Shown here piece after piece: positions 45,928 through 58,113 of a stretch of DNA of 64,000 nt; position 1 is the stretch's first letter; each line of letters begins with the position of its first letter. The position numbers and the translations under genes were made by a program. The DNA comes from Marvania coccoides. Taxonomy: Eukaryota; Chlorophyta; Trebouxiophyceae; Chlorellales; Chlorellaceae. The stretch lies in the NCBI GenBank assembly GCA_963854735.1, contig OY978107.1, forward strand, positions 131,501 to 195,500, given 5' to 3'. The notes below the pieces were generated by a model. The model was not told the DNA's origin. It made no database searches and saw only the letters and a list, made by a program, of their open reading frames with translations.

Positions 45928-47155
45928 GGTGGCGACGACGGGGCTGAAAAAAGGGTGAATGGCCTATTGGGTGGTGATAATCGGGGGTGAAGGGTGCACA
46001 CGCTTTGGCGAGGTCGCTGCGATTGATTTAGTTGCGGCAACAATAAATAGGCGAATGCAGCCTGAAACTCGTTTCCGCGAGCTGGTGTCTACTCTTTGTT
46101 TATTAAAGATGAAAAATATGCGCTGCATGCCGAAGATCTAGAGCTCTCCTTCGAGTATTCGTGCCCCTAAAAATCAAAGAAAGCGCGGGAATGTTGTTGA
46201 CGCGGCGTTGGTCCTTTGGGGAAAAAAGCTATCAAGCTATCAACCTACTGTGGAAGGATGATTGCAAACGACTCTGCACCAGCCGCCTCCATGGCCTGGT
46301 TGTGTAGGAGAGTATGTTGAAAAATTTCAAACTTTTTTGAATCAGAATCAATCTGAATTATTGCAAAGTGGCGAGATGCAATTGTTTGAGATCGCAATGA
46401 GACAAAAATGAAAAGAATGTGTAGCAGAATGACAGAGAGGTGGCCTTGTCAAAGGCCATAAAAACATTTTATCGTCGTTGTGCGAACTGCCGTCGACGCT
46501 GTCAAAACAAGATGACGCGTGCTTATTTCCGCACACCAACAGCACGCACAGAAACACTTCAAATCTGCGACATTAACTGCATTGCCGTGTTTGCAGAGCG
46601 TTGCGTAGTTGCTGCTGGCGCCACCGTTTGCCTATGGAGGGACAGCATCAATTCCACTTGGCAGGCAGCTTCATCCACCCGCCGCTCCCTTTATTTCCAT
46701 GCAATAAACATCGTGCAGCTGAAATATTACGTTTACGATTGTAAAATCTAACTCTACTCGGAGCCCTGGTTTAAAAACGCCTCGGCCTTCCTCAAGCTGC
46801 TGCATGAGAGCCAATTTTGGTGGCTATTATCATTATTATTCGAGACGCAAACTGCCCTATTGCTGTCCTAAAATCGTTCTAAAACGATAGTTAAATACAA
46901 GGATGAAAATAAAAAGAGGGGAGCCTGTTAAGAAAGGACAGCGGCACAGGAGACAGATGTCGGCCCTTGATCTGGTGTTGAATACTAAAGGGACCAATAC
47001 CTGGCAATTTAAATTCGTGTTTTGCTTAGTTTTCACGCACGTAGTTTCATTCATTCCCACTTCTTTCGAATCTGCCTCGCTCTTGTATTTAGATTTGGCG
47101 CTTACATTTTCTTAATCGGACCTTCAACGTCAATAAGTATTAGCAACTACCGCCG
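45928..47155. other. Intergenic region
   Basis: About 1.2 kb between two minus-strand genes: promoter of the wall-protein gene and 3' end of the SMG7-like gene. A 103-codon plus frame at 46440 has no ATG start or family resemblance. No RNA gene seen. Confidence 0.5.
47102..47106 (-). terminator. TGTAA poly(A) signal candidate, SMG7-like gene
   Basis: TGTAA on the minus strand about 50 bases after the stop. Confidence 0.45.
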
Positions 47156-50134
47156 TCAAGCGCCCCACATACCACCCCCTCTGCCGCCTCCAAACAGCAG
47201 CCCCCTCAGCCCCTCCGCAGGGTGCTGACCAGGCGCCACAGGCGGCGGCTGCAGCAGCGCCGCACCGGGCAGCGGCGGGGGCGGCGCAAATAGCTGCCCT
47301 GCCGGCACATTCAAGCTGGACAGCTGCACTGCTGCGGTTCCGCCTGCTGCCGCCACCGCTGCTGCTGTTTCTGTTGGAGGCATGTCGCAGTCACCGTCTT
47401 CCTCAGGGCGCAGGAAGTCTGGCAGGTAGCCACGGCCGTCCAGCTCCATCCTCTCATCGCCTAAAACCTCAATTGCAGCGGCGGGAGCGGCAGCGGGAGC
47501 ATTGAATGCAGCAGCCGCTGCGACGCCGGCGGGGAGGGGTGGCTGAGGGGTAGTGGAGCGCGACACAGGCGCGGAATTCAAGCCGCTGCCGCCGTTGTTT
47601 CCAGCTGAAGCCCGGCCGGAAGCAGCGGCGGGAGCAAACAAAATCTCCTCCTCTTCCTCCTCTTCCTCGTCTTCATCGTCTTCATCGCTTGCGCCCATGC
47701 TGTCCTCATCCGCTGTGCCTTCAATCGAGCTTTCTTCCTCTCCTTCCTCATCTTCCTCTTCTAAACCGCCGCCGCTGTTTTCTTCCCCGCCAACCGCCGC
47801 CTCCACAAATCTTGCCACCTCCACCGCCAGCTCGCTCCTTTCCCCGCCCCCCTCTGCGCCTTCTCCTGCTGCGGGTGACTCCAGCCAAGCCTGCGCCAGC
47901 CCGGCCAGCTGCTGCACGTCACCCCACATGCGAAGGACTCGCCCTGTACCGCCACCAGCCACAGCGTGAGGACTCTCGTCATCTCCAATGTCACCAATAC
48001 CGACAGTACTGCTGCGTTCAACGCCGCTGTGCTGTAGAGGAGGAAACGCCACCAAATGGCAGTCCTCCACCAATAGGACAAATTTCACAGCCGATGATCG
48101 CCTGGACCCCAAGCCTTCCACCGTTACTTTCTTTTCTATGAACTGTACTGCAGGGCATGCGCGCAGCACGCCCGAGAGCTCCGCCAGCGCCCTCCACAGC
48201 GCCAACCTGCTCTCCGACAGCCCTGGAACCGCAATTTTTGCTGCTCCTGCAGCCGCAGCCGGTCCTTCTTCAGCAGCAGCGGTGGTGGCTTCAACCGGCA
48301 GCGCGCCGGCGGCGCCCTGCTGCTGCGTCGCCAGCCACCGCAGCGCCACGCACAGCGGCGGCATCACCGCGCTCTCCATGGCCGCTGCGCCGTGCGGGCC
48401 TTCCTCTGGCAACCGAAGCTTTGCTGACGTCGCTGCCAGCCTCGAAATGAGCCCCAAAAAGACAGACAGCGAGTAGCCATGGAGCGAGACGGTCGCAGCG
48501 TCTTTTGGTGCGTCCCCCAGGCCGTGCAGCACCAGCAGCAGCGAGGCGCACAGCGAGAGGAGCAGCGGTGGGGGGCCGGCAGCGAGAGCAGCTGCTACAG
48601 AGGCTGGAGCGGCGGCTGCAGCGGCGACGGCGCGTTTGGAGGCGGCGACGGCGCCTCCACTGTTGGCCTGCTGCCGCATGCGGTTGAGCAGCTCGTCGAG
48701 GTCGCCGGCAGCGGCGGCGGAGCGGCGCGGGATGTCGTCAATGTCTATTCGAGTAAACAGCTGCGCCAGGACCACCAGATACCTGAATTTTGAAGTTCCC
48801 AGTACATACAAATTAAATTGCGATAAAAATGGTTCAATTTGGGGTTCCTGGCAGCATGTTTCAAGTGAAACGCATGAGAAAAAAATATCACGGATTGAAA
48901 GGCTCACTTCTCTGCGATGTCGGTTTGAAGGGTGGAAGTGGGCCTGGCGGCGCGCTTGGCCGCGCCTGAGCCGCGCCCCTTCGCCCCAGCCCTTGCTGCC
49001 CTCGCTGCCGCCCCTTCTGCCGCTCTTGCCTCGTCCAACGCAGGCCCAAGAATGCTTCTGAGGTTTCCCAGGGCGTTCTCGAACCGCTGAGGCGCCAGCA
49101 GCGCCCTCAAGTGGTAGTAGGAAGCTGCCAGGTAATCGCCGCACAGCGAAGAAAGCACACCCAGCTGGTTGAAACCTCTGCCGTCTCCAGGGAAGGCTGC
49201 CACCGCCGCGGCGTAGGCCTGCTGTGCGGAGGCGAGGGCTGCAGCGGGGCTGGGGCCCACGGGGGCATCCACAGACGCCGCATACCGCCGCAAGTCGCCT
49301 GCAAAGGTAATTATTTCCGTCACAAAAATCATATACTTATAGATGTATAAAATACAGCAAAAACACATATTGCATGGCCCTGAAATTAGAAGATATATAT
49401 TTCTAGTATAATGCATTGAACAAACAGTTGTTTCGTGCGCACCTATGTAGTTGTAGGAGCAGCTGATGGATGCTCGCAGCTGCTGCCGCTTCTCGGCCTG
49501 CGACGGCTGCGTGCAGTCGAGAGCGCGCTGCAAGGAAGCAAGGAGGGTGCCATAGAAGGCGTCCGCTTCGTCGAGGAACGCGAGGTACGCTGCGCGAGTC
49601 TGTGCGGTTCAATAAACAATGGAGATGTTGAGAAGAATGAAAATTGTAATAGCCCGTATTTGAAAAGAATGAAAAGAGAAAACGCGCATTACGCTGTGGA
49701 AGAAATGCAACCATAAGAATCAGCATGATGGGTAGTTACTACTCGTAACATTAGGAGGATCGACGCTATTTTAATATTACCTTGTCAAAATGTTCGCCGT
49801 TGGCTAGACGCTCTCGGAAGTATTTAATGGGGGTGTAAAAGGCCGATTTCCACAGAGAGATCTCGATGTTTGCAGCCTATGTGTTGGCATTTAAAAAAAA
49901 AGGAGGTTTCATTTCAAGGGAAAACCAGCCGAGGCGGCGGACGGCAGCAACGCTGAAAAAATGGAGAGGTCTTACCTGCGCTTCGGAGTAGTCGTGCTCC
50001 AGCGCCTCGAGACAGGCGTTCCTGAGTGCCGCGCGCAGGTCTCTGACTTCGGGGGCGAGGAAGTGCACCGACTTGGGAACATTTTTAAGCTTTTGGTAAA
50101 GAGAATAGCACTGCTCTAGTTCGGGAGACCGCAT
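47156..50134 (-). CDS. SMG7/EST1-like protein (nonsense-mediated decay or telomerase-associated)
   Basis: Five exons: 50134-49976, 49876-49781, 49599-49443, 49298-48908, 48782-47156 (809 residues). The N-terminal half has the 14-3-3-like/TPR module of the EST1/SMG5/SMG6/SMG7 family. An N-terminal helix pair (VRDLRAALRNACLEALEHDY) leads to NIEISLWKSAFYTPIKYFRE and SISCSYNYIGDLRRYAA. The family hallmark GRGFNQLGVLSSLCGDYLAA followed by SYYHLRALLAPQRFENALGN is clear. In NMD this module binds phosphorylated UPF1; the related EST1 acts with telomerase. The C-terminal half has Ala-rich helices (SLHGYSLSVFLGLISRLA, SRLALWRALAELSGVLRACP), then a long Glu/Asp tract and a Pro/Ala-rich tail. No PIN nuclease domain is visible, which argues against SMG6. 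SMG7 is the best label, as in plants. Confidence 0.88.
47642..47700 (-). repeat. TCC/TTC-rich tract coding poly-Glu/Asp
   Basis: Simple-sequence tract in the last SMG7-like exon that encodes an uninterrupted acidic run. Confidence 0.75.
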
Positions 50135-51223
50135 TGTTTTATTTGTTATATAAAAGACATATCATTTTGAAATAAACTGATTTAAACGCGGCCGTCAACG
50201 AATGGAAGCATTTTTTTCTCTCCTCTCACAATCACAATAATCACAATAATGGAATTCTCGCGACAGGAGGCGCTATTCTCATTGTTTATTTGCAGTTTAC
50301 GTATGATCGCCATGAAATCATTGCTGCAGATCACACAAAGAGACCAGACGCTGTGATTTTTTTTTCAAATTAATTTGTTTTTTTGAAATAAAATGAAAAC
50401 AATACAGGACAAGTGAATTGCTGTGCCAAGCCTGCAAGGCTGGGGACCTGGAGGAGCTGAAGCGGCTGCCGACCACGCTCGCCACACGCCCCAACCTCAC
50501 TTTAACCATTGCAGGAGATATGGCCAAAATTAACCTTGCATCTTGGAATTTTGGCCCAAATTCCGAGATTCTGCACAGGGCTTGAAAGCGCTGTGTTTGC
50601 GGTGTGGACGCCCAGAAGACCTGAAGCAGCTTTTTTAAAACGGCTGACGAAGTCGGCAAAGGGTGAAAACTACGCTGCTGCGCCTGCACCGGTGGGTGCC
50701 GGAGCTGGAGGAGAAGCTGTAAATGGGGATTTTGAATGGAGGAATGGCAGTGGTGTATTGCGAATGATGGGAATGGTTGCGCTATAATTTGGAGTGGATA
50801 TTGAATTTATATAATATTGTTCTGAAAGTGAGAATCAAGACAGTTGCTGGGATGAGGGAAACTGCAAGAACTTTATATGCGAACATTGTTCAGCAAGCCA
50901 CGTTTGAAGTTGAGAGCATTGCAGCATGGCGCCTGAAACAGAGAGCATTGGCCACATTGGCGGCATGAACAGCCGCCCTTGGTGCATTTAACACAGCGCA
51001 TGCCCAGGCTGGGGTGCTGTGGCTAGCCCAGCATCAGCAGGTGGCCAGAACCAGTTTCAGCCGCACTTCAAATGCGGTGCTACTGGGAAAATCGAGCATG
51101 AAAAAATAAAACTTTCCTGGATCTCCAGCAGGAAGAAAGAAGCCGTCTGGCCATTTGGGCTGGTTTTTTTGCGATAGATGCCCCTTTTCAAATCGCATAA
51201 CCCATCTGATTGAATCAACAAAG
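50135..51223. other. Divergent spacer with possible decayed gene fragment
   Basis: Promoters of the SMG7-like and RPL18 genes plus a GC-raised patch at about 50405-50970. Within it, two short similar segments lie in different frames: LLCQACKAGDLEELKRL (near 50419) and LKALCLRCGRPEDLKQLF (near 50583). Both are ankyrin-like in rhythm, with stops between them. This looks like a degenerate gene or element fragment; no intact CDS. Confidence 0.35.
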
Positions 51224-52214
51224 ATGGTAAGCCACTGAGGATACGCCATTAAAAAAAGCGGCCGGCGGCAGCCACCAAATCAAACATTTTTTTTCATGTA
51301 TGCCGGAAACAGAGAGCAGGCGCATTAATTAATATTACAACCTCCTTATTATTTGCAGGGTATCGATATTAAAGCCGGCGGCAGGAACAAGAAGGTGCAC
51401 CGCACCGCACCAAAGAGCGACAATCCTTATTTGAAGCTGCTGGTGAAGGTGAGAACGCGGATTGGCGGGGACTGCGAAAGGTGGAGAACGGAGAAGTGGC
51501 GAATATAACGGCAGGAGGATGAGAGCCGCTGCGGGAGACGGAAAAATAAATTGATGGAGCAGAAGAAATTGGAGAGGAAAAATGCTGGCGGGACCTCATT
51601 AGCGGGGCTGTTCACACAGCTGTTGGGTTTCCAGCGGGTTTCCATCAGAATTAGCTGGCGTTGGGGGGAGGGGAGCGCTGCATCTCTTTCAAATAGAACA
51701 AATCTCACCGCCTTCTCACCATTTTGCTCGTATTTGATTGCAGCTGTACCGCTTCCTGGTGCGCCGCACCGACAGCGACTTCAACAAGGTGGTCCTCAAG
51801 CGGCTGTTTATGTCCAAAATCAACCGCCCCCCTCTCTCCCTCTCAAAGCTGGTCACGTTCATGGAGGGCAAGGAGGGCCGTATCGCAGTCCTCGTGGGCT
51901 CTATCACCGACGATGTGCGCCTCATGGAGGTCCCCAAGCTGCGCGTGTGCGCGCTGCGCGTCACCGAGACCGCCCGCGCCCGCATCCTGAAGGCTGGCGG
52001 CGAGATCATGACTTTTGATCAGCTGGCCCTCATCGCCCCCACCGGCGCCAACACCGTGCTCCTGCGCGGCCCCAAGAACGCCCGTGAGGCCGTCAAGCAC
52101 TTCGGCCGCGCCCCCGGCGTGCCCAACTCTTCCACCAAGCCCTACGTCCGCGCCAAGGGCCGCAAATTCGAAAGCGCGCGTGGCCGCCGCAGCTCGCGCG
52201 GCTACAAGGCGTGA
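51224..52214 (+). CDS. RPL18: 60S ribosomal protein L18 (eL18)
   Basis: Three exons: 51224-51226 (the ATG alone), 51359-51448, 51744-52214 (187 residues, the normal length). The first intron begins directly after the start codon (ATG|GTAAGC), a layout common in ribosomal-protein genes. Family segments are unmistakable: [99 protein letters not shown] and the basic tail [20 protein letters not shown]. It is a structural component of the cytosolic large subunit. Codon choice is strongly C-ending, as expected for a highly expressed gene. Confidence 0.98.
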
Positions 52215-52330
52215 TCGCGCTCGCCTGGATGGGTGGGTGCGTGTGGGTGTGGCGGGAGAAGTGATAATCTGTATCATCCTACCTCCCTATCATTTCTTTT
52301 TGCTTCTTCTGTCGCAAGCCATGTGCGCCA

Positions 52331-52335
52331 TGTAA
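52331..52335 (+). terminator. TGTAA poly(A) signal candidate, RPL18
   Basis: TGTAA about 115 bases past the RPL18 stop, followed by A-rich sequence. Confidence 0.5.
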
Positions 52336-52660
52336 AAAATAAAAAAAAACGTGAATTTTTTCAACAGTCAATTCAGTCGGAGAGAGAGTGTGAAGGAAGG
52401 CGATGCCGCTGCTGGGAGGCTTTAGTATCAGCGCAGCATGCACGTGTTATATTGCTGTTTGATTAATTTTGCCGGGGAGGCGGCAGAATCTAACAGCATG
52501 GAGATCGGGCCTCAGCGTTAGGCAGCTTCAACAACTGGTCTGTTAATCCCCACCCCATAACCTGCCCCTTCAAGTGCGTTCTCCCACCACTCAAGCTTTT
52601 TACTCTTCTGCGTCCTCTCGATGTGTCCATATCCATAATTTCGGGGATTTTCGGTATATT

Positions 52661-52665
52661 TTACA
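52661..52665 (-). terminator. TGTAA poly(A) signal candidate, RPL7
   Basis: TGTAA on the minus strand about 35 bases beyond the RPL7 stop. Confidence 0.5.
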
Positions 52666-52698
52666 GGTGAGGAGTAATATATGGTACTATGAGGCAAT

Positions 52699-54023
52699 CT
52701 AGTTCATGGAGCGGACGAGGTTGTTGATGAAGTGCTCGCGGTTGCCAGCCTGGCCGCCCTCGATGAAGTGGATGCGCTTCTTGGAGAGGCCGCCCTTGGG
52801 GGACGACAGCTTGAAGGGCCACAGGAAGTTGTTGGCCTCCTTGAAGTGGGGGCCCACGGTGATGAGCTCGTGCACCAGGTCCTCCACGCAGATGATGCCC
52901 TTGTCTCCCAGCACGCTCTCAACGACAGAATTGTCAGTCAGCGCCACGCGTGCCTTGTTGACCTTGCCGAAGCCGCGCTTATAGACCAGCTCGCGCACGG
53001 TCTTGAGGTTGGGGTAGCCGTAAGCGACGAAGGGCTCCACCTGGAAGAGAAGAAAAAACATGGTGGTGTTCTTGATTACAATTTGTGTGTTCACAAGGAC
53101 CGTGGCCATTTTTCACGCGAAATTTGAATTTTAATAGAGCGTGCGTCGTTTCCTCACCTTCTGCAGCATGTTGAGCGTGGCCTTGTTGACCTTGAGGAAC
53201 ACGCCGTTGTTGATCTGGCGCAGGCGCAGCAGCTGCAGGATCTTCTTGGTCTTGGGGGCAACGCCATTGAGACCGCGGATACGGATCACAAACACCAGCT
53301 TGGCCTCGGGCTCCACGTAGAAACCGCTGTTGGCCTTGGCGGCGCGGCGCAGGCGGATGAGGTCAGCCTCCTGAAATGATTAATAAAAGAATGGCGGTGA
53401 ATGGGTGATAGAGTGGGGGGCGGAGGACGATCAGTTTGATATTAACCCAGCCCCAGGCGATCGCTGCTTCTGCTGCTACACTATTGCCATTCCAAGCTGC
53501 CACCCTCCAAGCTGGCTGCGCTCTCCTCCTCCTCTACAGCGCCGCATTCAACTATAAGGCTGGTTTCATCCTATTCATTTCGTTTACCGCCGAAAACCAT
53601 CAAAGCATCGCTGCAGCCCCCAGATATTAATAATATATTTCAATCCCATTTTCAGTATTTTCCGCAAGCTCCTGGCTCCCCCCAAAGCTCACCTCCTGTC
53701 GGTATTCCTTCACATACTGCTCTGCCCGCTTGAAGATCTCCTTCCGCTGGGCGGTGGCCTTCGACTTGGCCGCCTGCACAAAAACAAAAACATCAAAGAG
53801 GACACCTAGGTAAGCGCACGGTCGCCGAATCGCCTGCCCGCCGGGCACAGATACCCAACATAATTTCAGGGGGCCATCGAAATCCCCCGCCGCCCCGCCC
53901 CTCCACTGCCGCTGCCTCCTTTTTCTCTCATCTCCTGCTCACCTCGTTCGCTGCAGCCTTCTTCGCGGCCCAGTCCTCGTCGCGCCTGCGCTTTCGCAGG
54001 ACGGATTCAGGGACGGTCGCCAT
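52699..54023 (-). CDS. RPL7: 60S ribosomal protein L7 (uL30)
   Basis: Four exons: 54023-53943, 53773-53693, 53370-53158, 53040-52699 (238 residues). The basic N-terminal extension ([19 protein letters not shown]) and helix ([20 protein letters not shown]) precede the uL30 core: [97 protein letters not shown] and [19 protein letters not shown]. All introns fall in phase 0. It is divergent from PRP19 with 346 bases between start codons. Confidence 0.98.
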
Positions 54024-54369
54024 CGTGCCAGATTATTTGAAAAGGAACGAGCAAGGATGAGCCGCCTTGCAAATAGCCCGAGGAAAACTTTCTTTAAGAA
54101 CTTGCAGGAGCTTGGTGCTGCAATTTTACGCACTTTCGGGAACCCTGCGCAGTTGTGTTATACTCTTGAATCCACCAGCTGCGGCCATCGCACCCACTTT
54201 TGCACATACACTCAGTTGCAGGCTTTTATTTGTATTAATTCAACTCGGTGGCCACGTGCACCGCTTTAACGCATCGAAACTCATCACGCATAAACCCAGA
54301 CGCACTTTTAATTATTTAATAGGCGCTGGGCGAGGCCGTTTTTCACTTGATCAGCTTAATTTTTCAAGC
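54024..54369. promoter_or_regulatory. Shared divergent promoter RPL7 / PRP19
   Basis: 346 bases between opposite start codons of a ribosomal-protein and a splicing-factor gene; both promoters must sit here. No named element recognised. Confidence 0.5.
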
Positions 54370-56932
54370 ATGTTGTGTTCAAGTGAGTGCGCAGACCCTA
54401 TTTTATTTTTCACAGTCGTTAATTATATGCGCTATAACCACCTCACACCCTTCCCGCCCCGCAGTCAGCGGCACGGTGCCCGAGGAGCCGGTGGTGTCCA
54501 AAAATTCGGGACTGCTCTTCGAACGGCGCCTCATCGAAAAGGTGGTCCAGGTAAGACCCACTCTTTTGCTGAACACGTCGCATATCCATCCCAACGCGCC
54601 GCGCCTATGCCCCCCATCACCCCAAATTCATCAAAATTTCAATCTCATCTCTTCACAGGAAACTGGGCGCTGCCCCATCACGGATGAGCCTCTGGAGAAG
54701 GACGACCTGGTGGTGGTGTCCACCAGCAAGACCATCAAACCTCGCCCCACGCCCGCCACTTCCATCCCAGGCCTGTTGAGCCTGCTGCAGAATGAATGGG
54801 ACGCCACGGTGCTGGAGGCTCACACACTGCGACAGGAGCTGACTTCCGCGCGGCAGGAGCTCAGCCACGCGCTGTACCAGCACGATGCTGCCACCCGCGT
54901 CATCGGTGAGCTGAAAAACTTTATTGGGCAGGCTTCATTTTTAGATTGGGGCGTGGTTCTGGTGTCAATGTCATCAAACAAAACCATCATTTTGACACAG
55001 TTTGTGAATATTTTTTTCTCTCTTCGCTTTTTCTATAGCTCGCCTCATGCGTGAGCGCGACGCCTTCCGCTCCCGCCTCGAAACTCTAGAGCTGCAAGCT
55101 CCCACCGCCGCCGCCGCTGAGCCTGCCAACGGCAAGCGCGCCGCCGAGGGCCTCTCCGAGGAGCCCTCCGGAAAGAAAGCGCGCGCTGGCCTTAGCGCCG
55201 CGGTCGTCGACGCGTTGACCGCAAAATCAGCTGAGCTCTCCAAGGGAAGAAAGAAGCGGGCGATCTCGCCGACAGTGGCCACGCCAGAGGAGGTGGCCGC
55301 CTTCACGCTGACCTCCACCACCGCCCTGCACGCCACCCGCAAGGGAGGCATCCTGGCGCTGGCCGTCAGCCCCGAAGCCGATTCCGTGGTAGCCACTGCA
55401 GGTCGGTGAATGCTACTTACGATTTTTTTTATTTTTTTTTTTTTTTTGTACATTATAAAATCAAAAATTTATTTATTTTAACTGCTTTTTGAACTGCACC
55501 CGCTAGTTTATTCTTGTGTATCTCCCAAGCAATATATCTTTGCCCATGTCTGTCTTTCTCTCTCGTTTTTCCCTCCCGTACTCTTGCCTCTCACTCCTCT
55601 CTCGCTGCTCAATTCCTCAGGCAACGACTCCAACGTGGTGCTGTTTGACCGTGCCGCCAGCCAGACCCTGGCCTCCCTCAAGGGCCACTCCAAGAAGGTC
55701 CTGGACGTCGCTTTTGTGGGCTCTCAAAGCATCATCGCCTCCGCCTCTGCCGATAAGACTGTGCGGCTGTGGCGGGCAGAGGGAGACGCGTACTCCTGCG
55801 CTGCGGTGCTGGGGGATAACGCAGGGGAGGTGGTCAGCGTGAACGTGCACCCCACCAATGATTACTTGTTCACTGCCTCGGCAGACGAGTGCTGGGCGGT
55901 AAGAGATCAGATCAATATTATTATTAATATTATTTTGGGGGGCATTGCTTGCTTGTTTGATCGACAGTATTGCACCCCGCCCCCATCCCTTCCCCCGTGT
56001 CCAATTGCTTTTCACTCTAATACCCCATATCTATCCGGTATCTGTTTTTTGTATTGCATTTTTTCACAATGCATTTTGCGTTGCCGTTCCTCTCCTTTTC
56101 CCTCCGAATTCCCCCCCAACCCCCCTTCTTAATACTTTATTCTTTACTGCCCTCTCAATCATTCATTCAGGTGTGGGATGTGGCCCGTGGCGAGTGCCTT
56201 GCCCGTGTGACGCCCTCAGACGCCTCTGCTCAGGGCGGCTACGCCTCTGCTGCGCTGCACCCGGACGGGCTCATCCTCTGCACGGGCGGGGTCGCGGGCG
56301 GGGAGGCGGGTGTGCGGGTGTGGGAGACCCGCGCCCAGAAGTGTGTGGCCAAGTTTGATGGCCATGTCGGCTCCGTGACGTCGCTTTCTTTCTCCGAAAA
56401 CGGGTACTACCTGGCGTCGGCCGCGTCCGACGGCGTCAAGCTGTGGGACCTGCGCAAGCTGAAGAACTTCCAGAGCCTGAGCCCTTATCCGGAGGGAGGG
56501 GTGGGCGCGACTGCGGTGGCGTTTGATCGCTCGGGGCTGTTTTTGGCGGTGGGAGGGGCGGATGCGCGGGTGTACGGCGTGAAGCAGGTAAATTTAGATT
56601 TTATTCGAGCGACTTTTAAGTTTTAATCTCAGGTTGAGGTCATCTTTCGATTATTCGAAAAATTACAAAATATTCCACATTTTGATTTATTCAAATTTGA
56701 GCTTGTTTCGTGGGCTTCAAAGGCTTGCAAACTCCCTACCCCCAACAATTAAATTGTTTTTATCGTACCCCTGCCTGTTTCGTTACCCCTCCTATCGTTT
56801 TTCCAGGACTGGGCGGTGGTCAAGGAGTGGAGCGACGTGCCCAAGAAAGGGGTCTGCTCGCTGGCGTGGGGCGCAGACGCAAAGGCGCTGCTGGTGGGTG
56901 CGGCAGACCACAACCTGAGGGTGTTTTCATGA
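54370..56932 (+). CDS. PRP19: Pre-mRNA-processing factor 19 (U-box E3 ligase, WD40)
   Basis: Seven exons: 54370-54382, 54465-54550, 54659-54905, 55039-55401, 55621-55898, 56171-56587, 56807-56932 (509 residues). The first coding exon has only 13 bases (MLCS). The U-box follows ([40 protein letters not shown]). Next is the Prp19 hallmark [20 protein letters not shown] then [21 protein letters not shown], the coiled coil that drives tetramer assembly. The C-terminal half is a seven-bladed WD40 propeller ([66 protein letters not shown]). Prp19 is core to the spliceosome-activating NineTeen complex and acts in DNA-damage signalling. A Lys/Ala-rich linker with GKKARAGL and [10 protein letters not shown] holds likely nuclear signals. 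Confidence 0.97.
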
Positions 56933-57035
56933 GCGAGCGCTGAGAGTTGAGAGTTTAACGTTTGGTGGTTGGTAAAGAGGATGGGAAAGGAGACAGGGGG
57001 AGGTTGCTGCGCTGTGAGGAATCCCCGGCGATGAA

Positions 57036-57040
57036 TGTAA
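57036..57040 (+). terminator. TGTAA poly(A) signal candidate, PRP19
   Basis: TGTAA about 105 bases after the PRP19 stop. Confidence 0.5.
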
Positions 57041-57212
57041 TAAAGTAGTAGCGACGTGAATTAGCGACAGTTGTAAGCTGGGGGGGGAATCTTTTCGCCC
57101 CCTTCCCATCTTTAAACGTTGATTGAGGTAGGATAATTTCTCGCGCAATTGGACTTCAAAACTTGTATTTAAATACCGTGTCGGCAATTGGGTTGTTTCA
57201 GAGGGCGGTCCG

Positions 57213-58113
57213 ATGCCCCCGTTCCACGGCGACCTGGCAAGCGCAGATGCATCTCCATCTCACGCTGCAGGCCCTAGCAAGAGCCACTGCGGGAGTCTCC
57301 CCTTCCTCGATGAGGTGGACCAGCGGCGAGAGATCTACATGCTGGCGGTGATTGACGAGGCCACCGGGGCGCCTGTGCGTCTTGCCACAGAAGAAGACTT
57401 TGAATCAAAGTTTGATGGCTTTGATTTGGACGAACTTATCGCCAGCATTCAGCCCCAGCCCGAGCCCAAGCCGACCAAGCCCAAGCAGCAGTCCCTGTCG
57501 GAGCTTCTGGCTGCGGCCAGGGACGGCAAGGGCCCCATCTGCGACCACTGTGGAGCGCTCGGTGGGTGCAAAATTGTTGGCAAATTGACACTTTCAGAGG
57601 CCCCCGAACCCACATTTTTTTATGCGTGTCGCATCTATAGTTTATATTGAGCTGTTCTAGGGTCTCCAATTTGCCTGCATTGCTGAATTTCAGACGTGTT
57701 CACCAGCGAGCGGGACAAGAATTTCTTACATAGTCACACTCCCCTTCCATCGCATAACGAACCGTAAATCCCTGGAATTTCTGTTCACTTCTGCAGAGAG
57801 CCCGCAGTGGCGCAAGGGTCCTTCCGACAAGCCCATCCTCTGCAATGCATGCGGCACCCGTTTCAGGTCCGCTTCATAAAAAAAAAAAAAAAAAAACTTC
57901 ATTGAAATGAACGAATACCAATGCCCACAGTATTGATGGAGTTTATCTTTATTTTGCAGGCGCACCAACTTCCTGGCGCCTTGCTTGCCTTCTGACCAAA
58001 GAAAACGTCCAGGAGCTCAGTCACCGCAAGCTTGCTCGCAAGAGGTGGCGGCAGCCAACGAGATGCAGGCCATGGACACCGCAACTGCTGCTCCGAGCAT
58101 CATGGCACAATAA
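57213..58113 (+). CDS. Small GATA-type zinc-finger protein
   Basis: Three exons: 57213-57561, 57797-57866, 57960-58113 (190 residues). One GATA finger, C-x2-C-x18-C-x2-C, runs from CDHCGALESPQWRKGPSDKP to ILCNACGTRFRRTNFLAP. It is split by a phase-1 intron after CGAL and a second intron inside the C-terminal helix (TRF|RR). The W-R-K-G-P core matches plant GATA factors. The N-terminus contains a helical, acidic segment (LDEVDQRREIYMLAVIDEAT, FDGFDLDELIASIQPQPEPK) with a Pro/Lys linker (PKPTKPKQQ). The C-terminus is short and Gln/Ala-rich. It is likely a nuclear transcription regulator. A pyrimidine tract with CAG just upstream of the ATG hints at a 5' UTR intron. It differs from the larger GATA protein at 30 kb in finger type and in intron positions. 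Confidence 0.85.

Larger units (their letters stand above)
52215..52698. other. Convergent 3' spacer RPL18 / RPL7
   Basis: Contains TGTAA signals for both genes. No other feature seen. Confidence 0.6.

Noticed and set aside
46440..46751. 103-codon frame downstream of the SMG7-like gene
   Set aside because: Starts with a non-ATG codon, Arg/Cys-rich, no partner exons; treated as chance.
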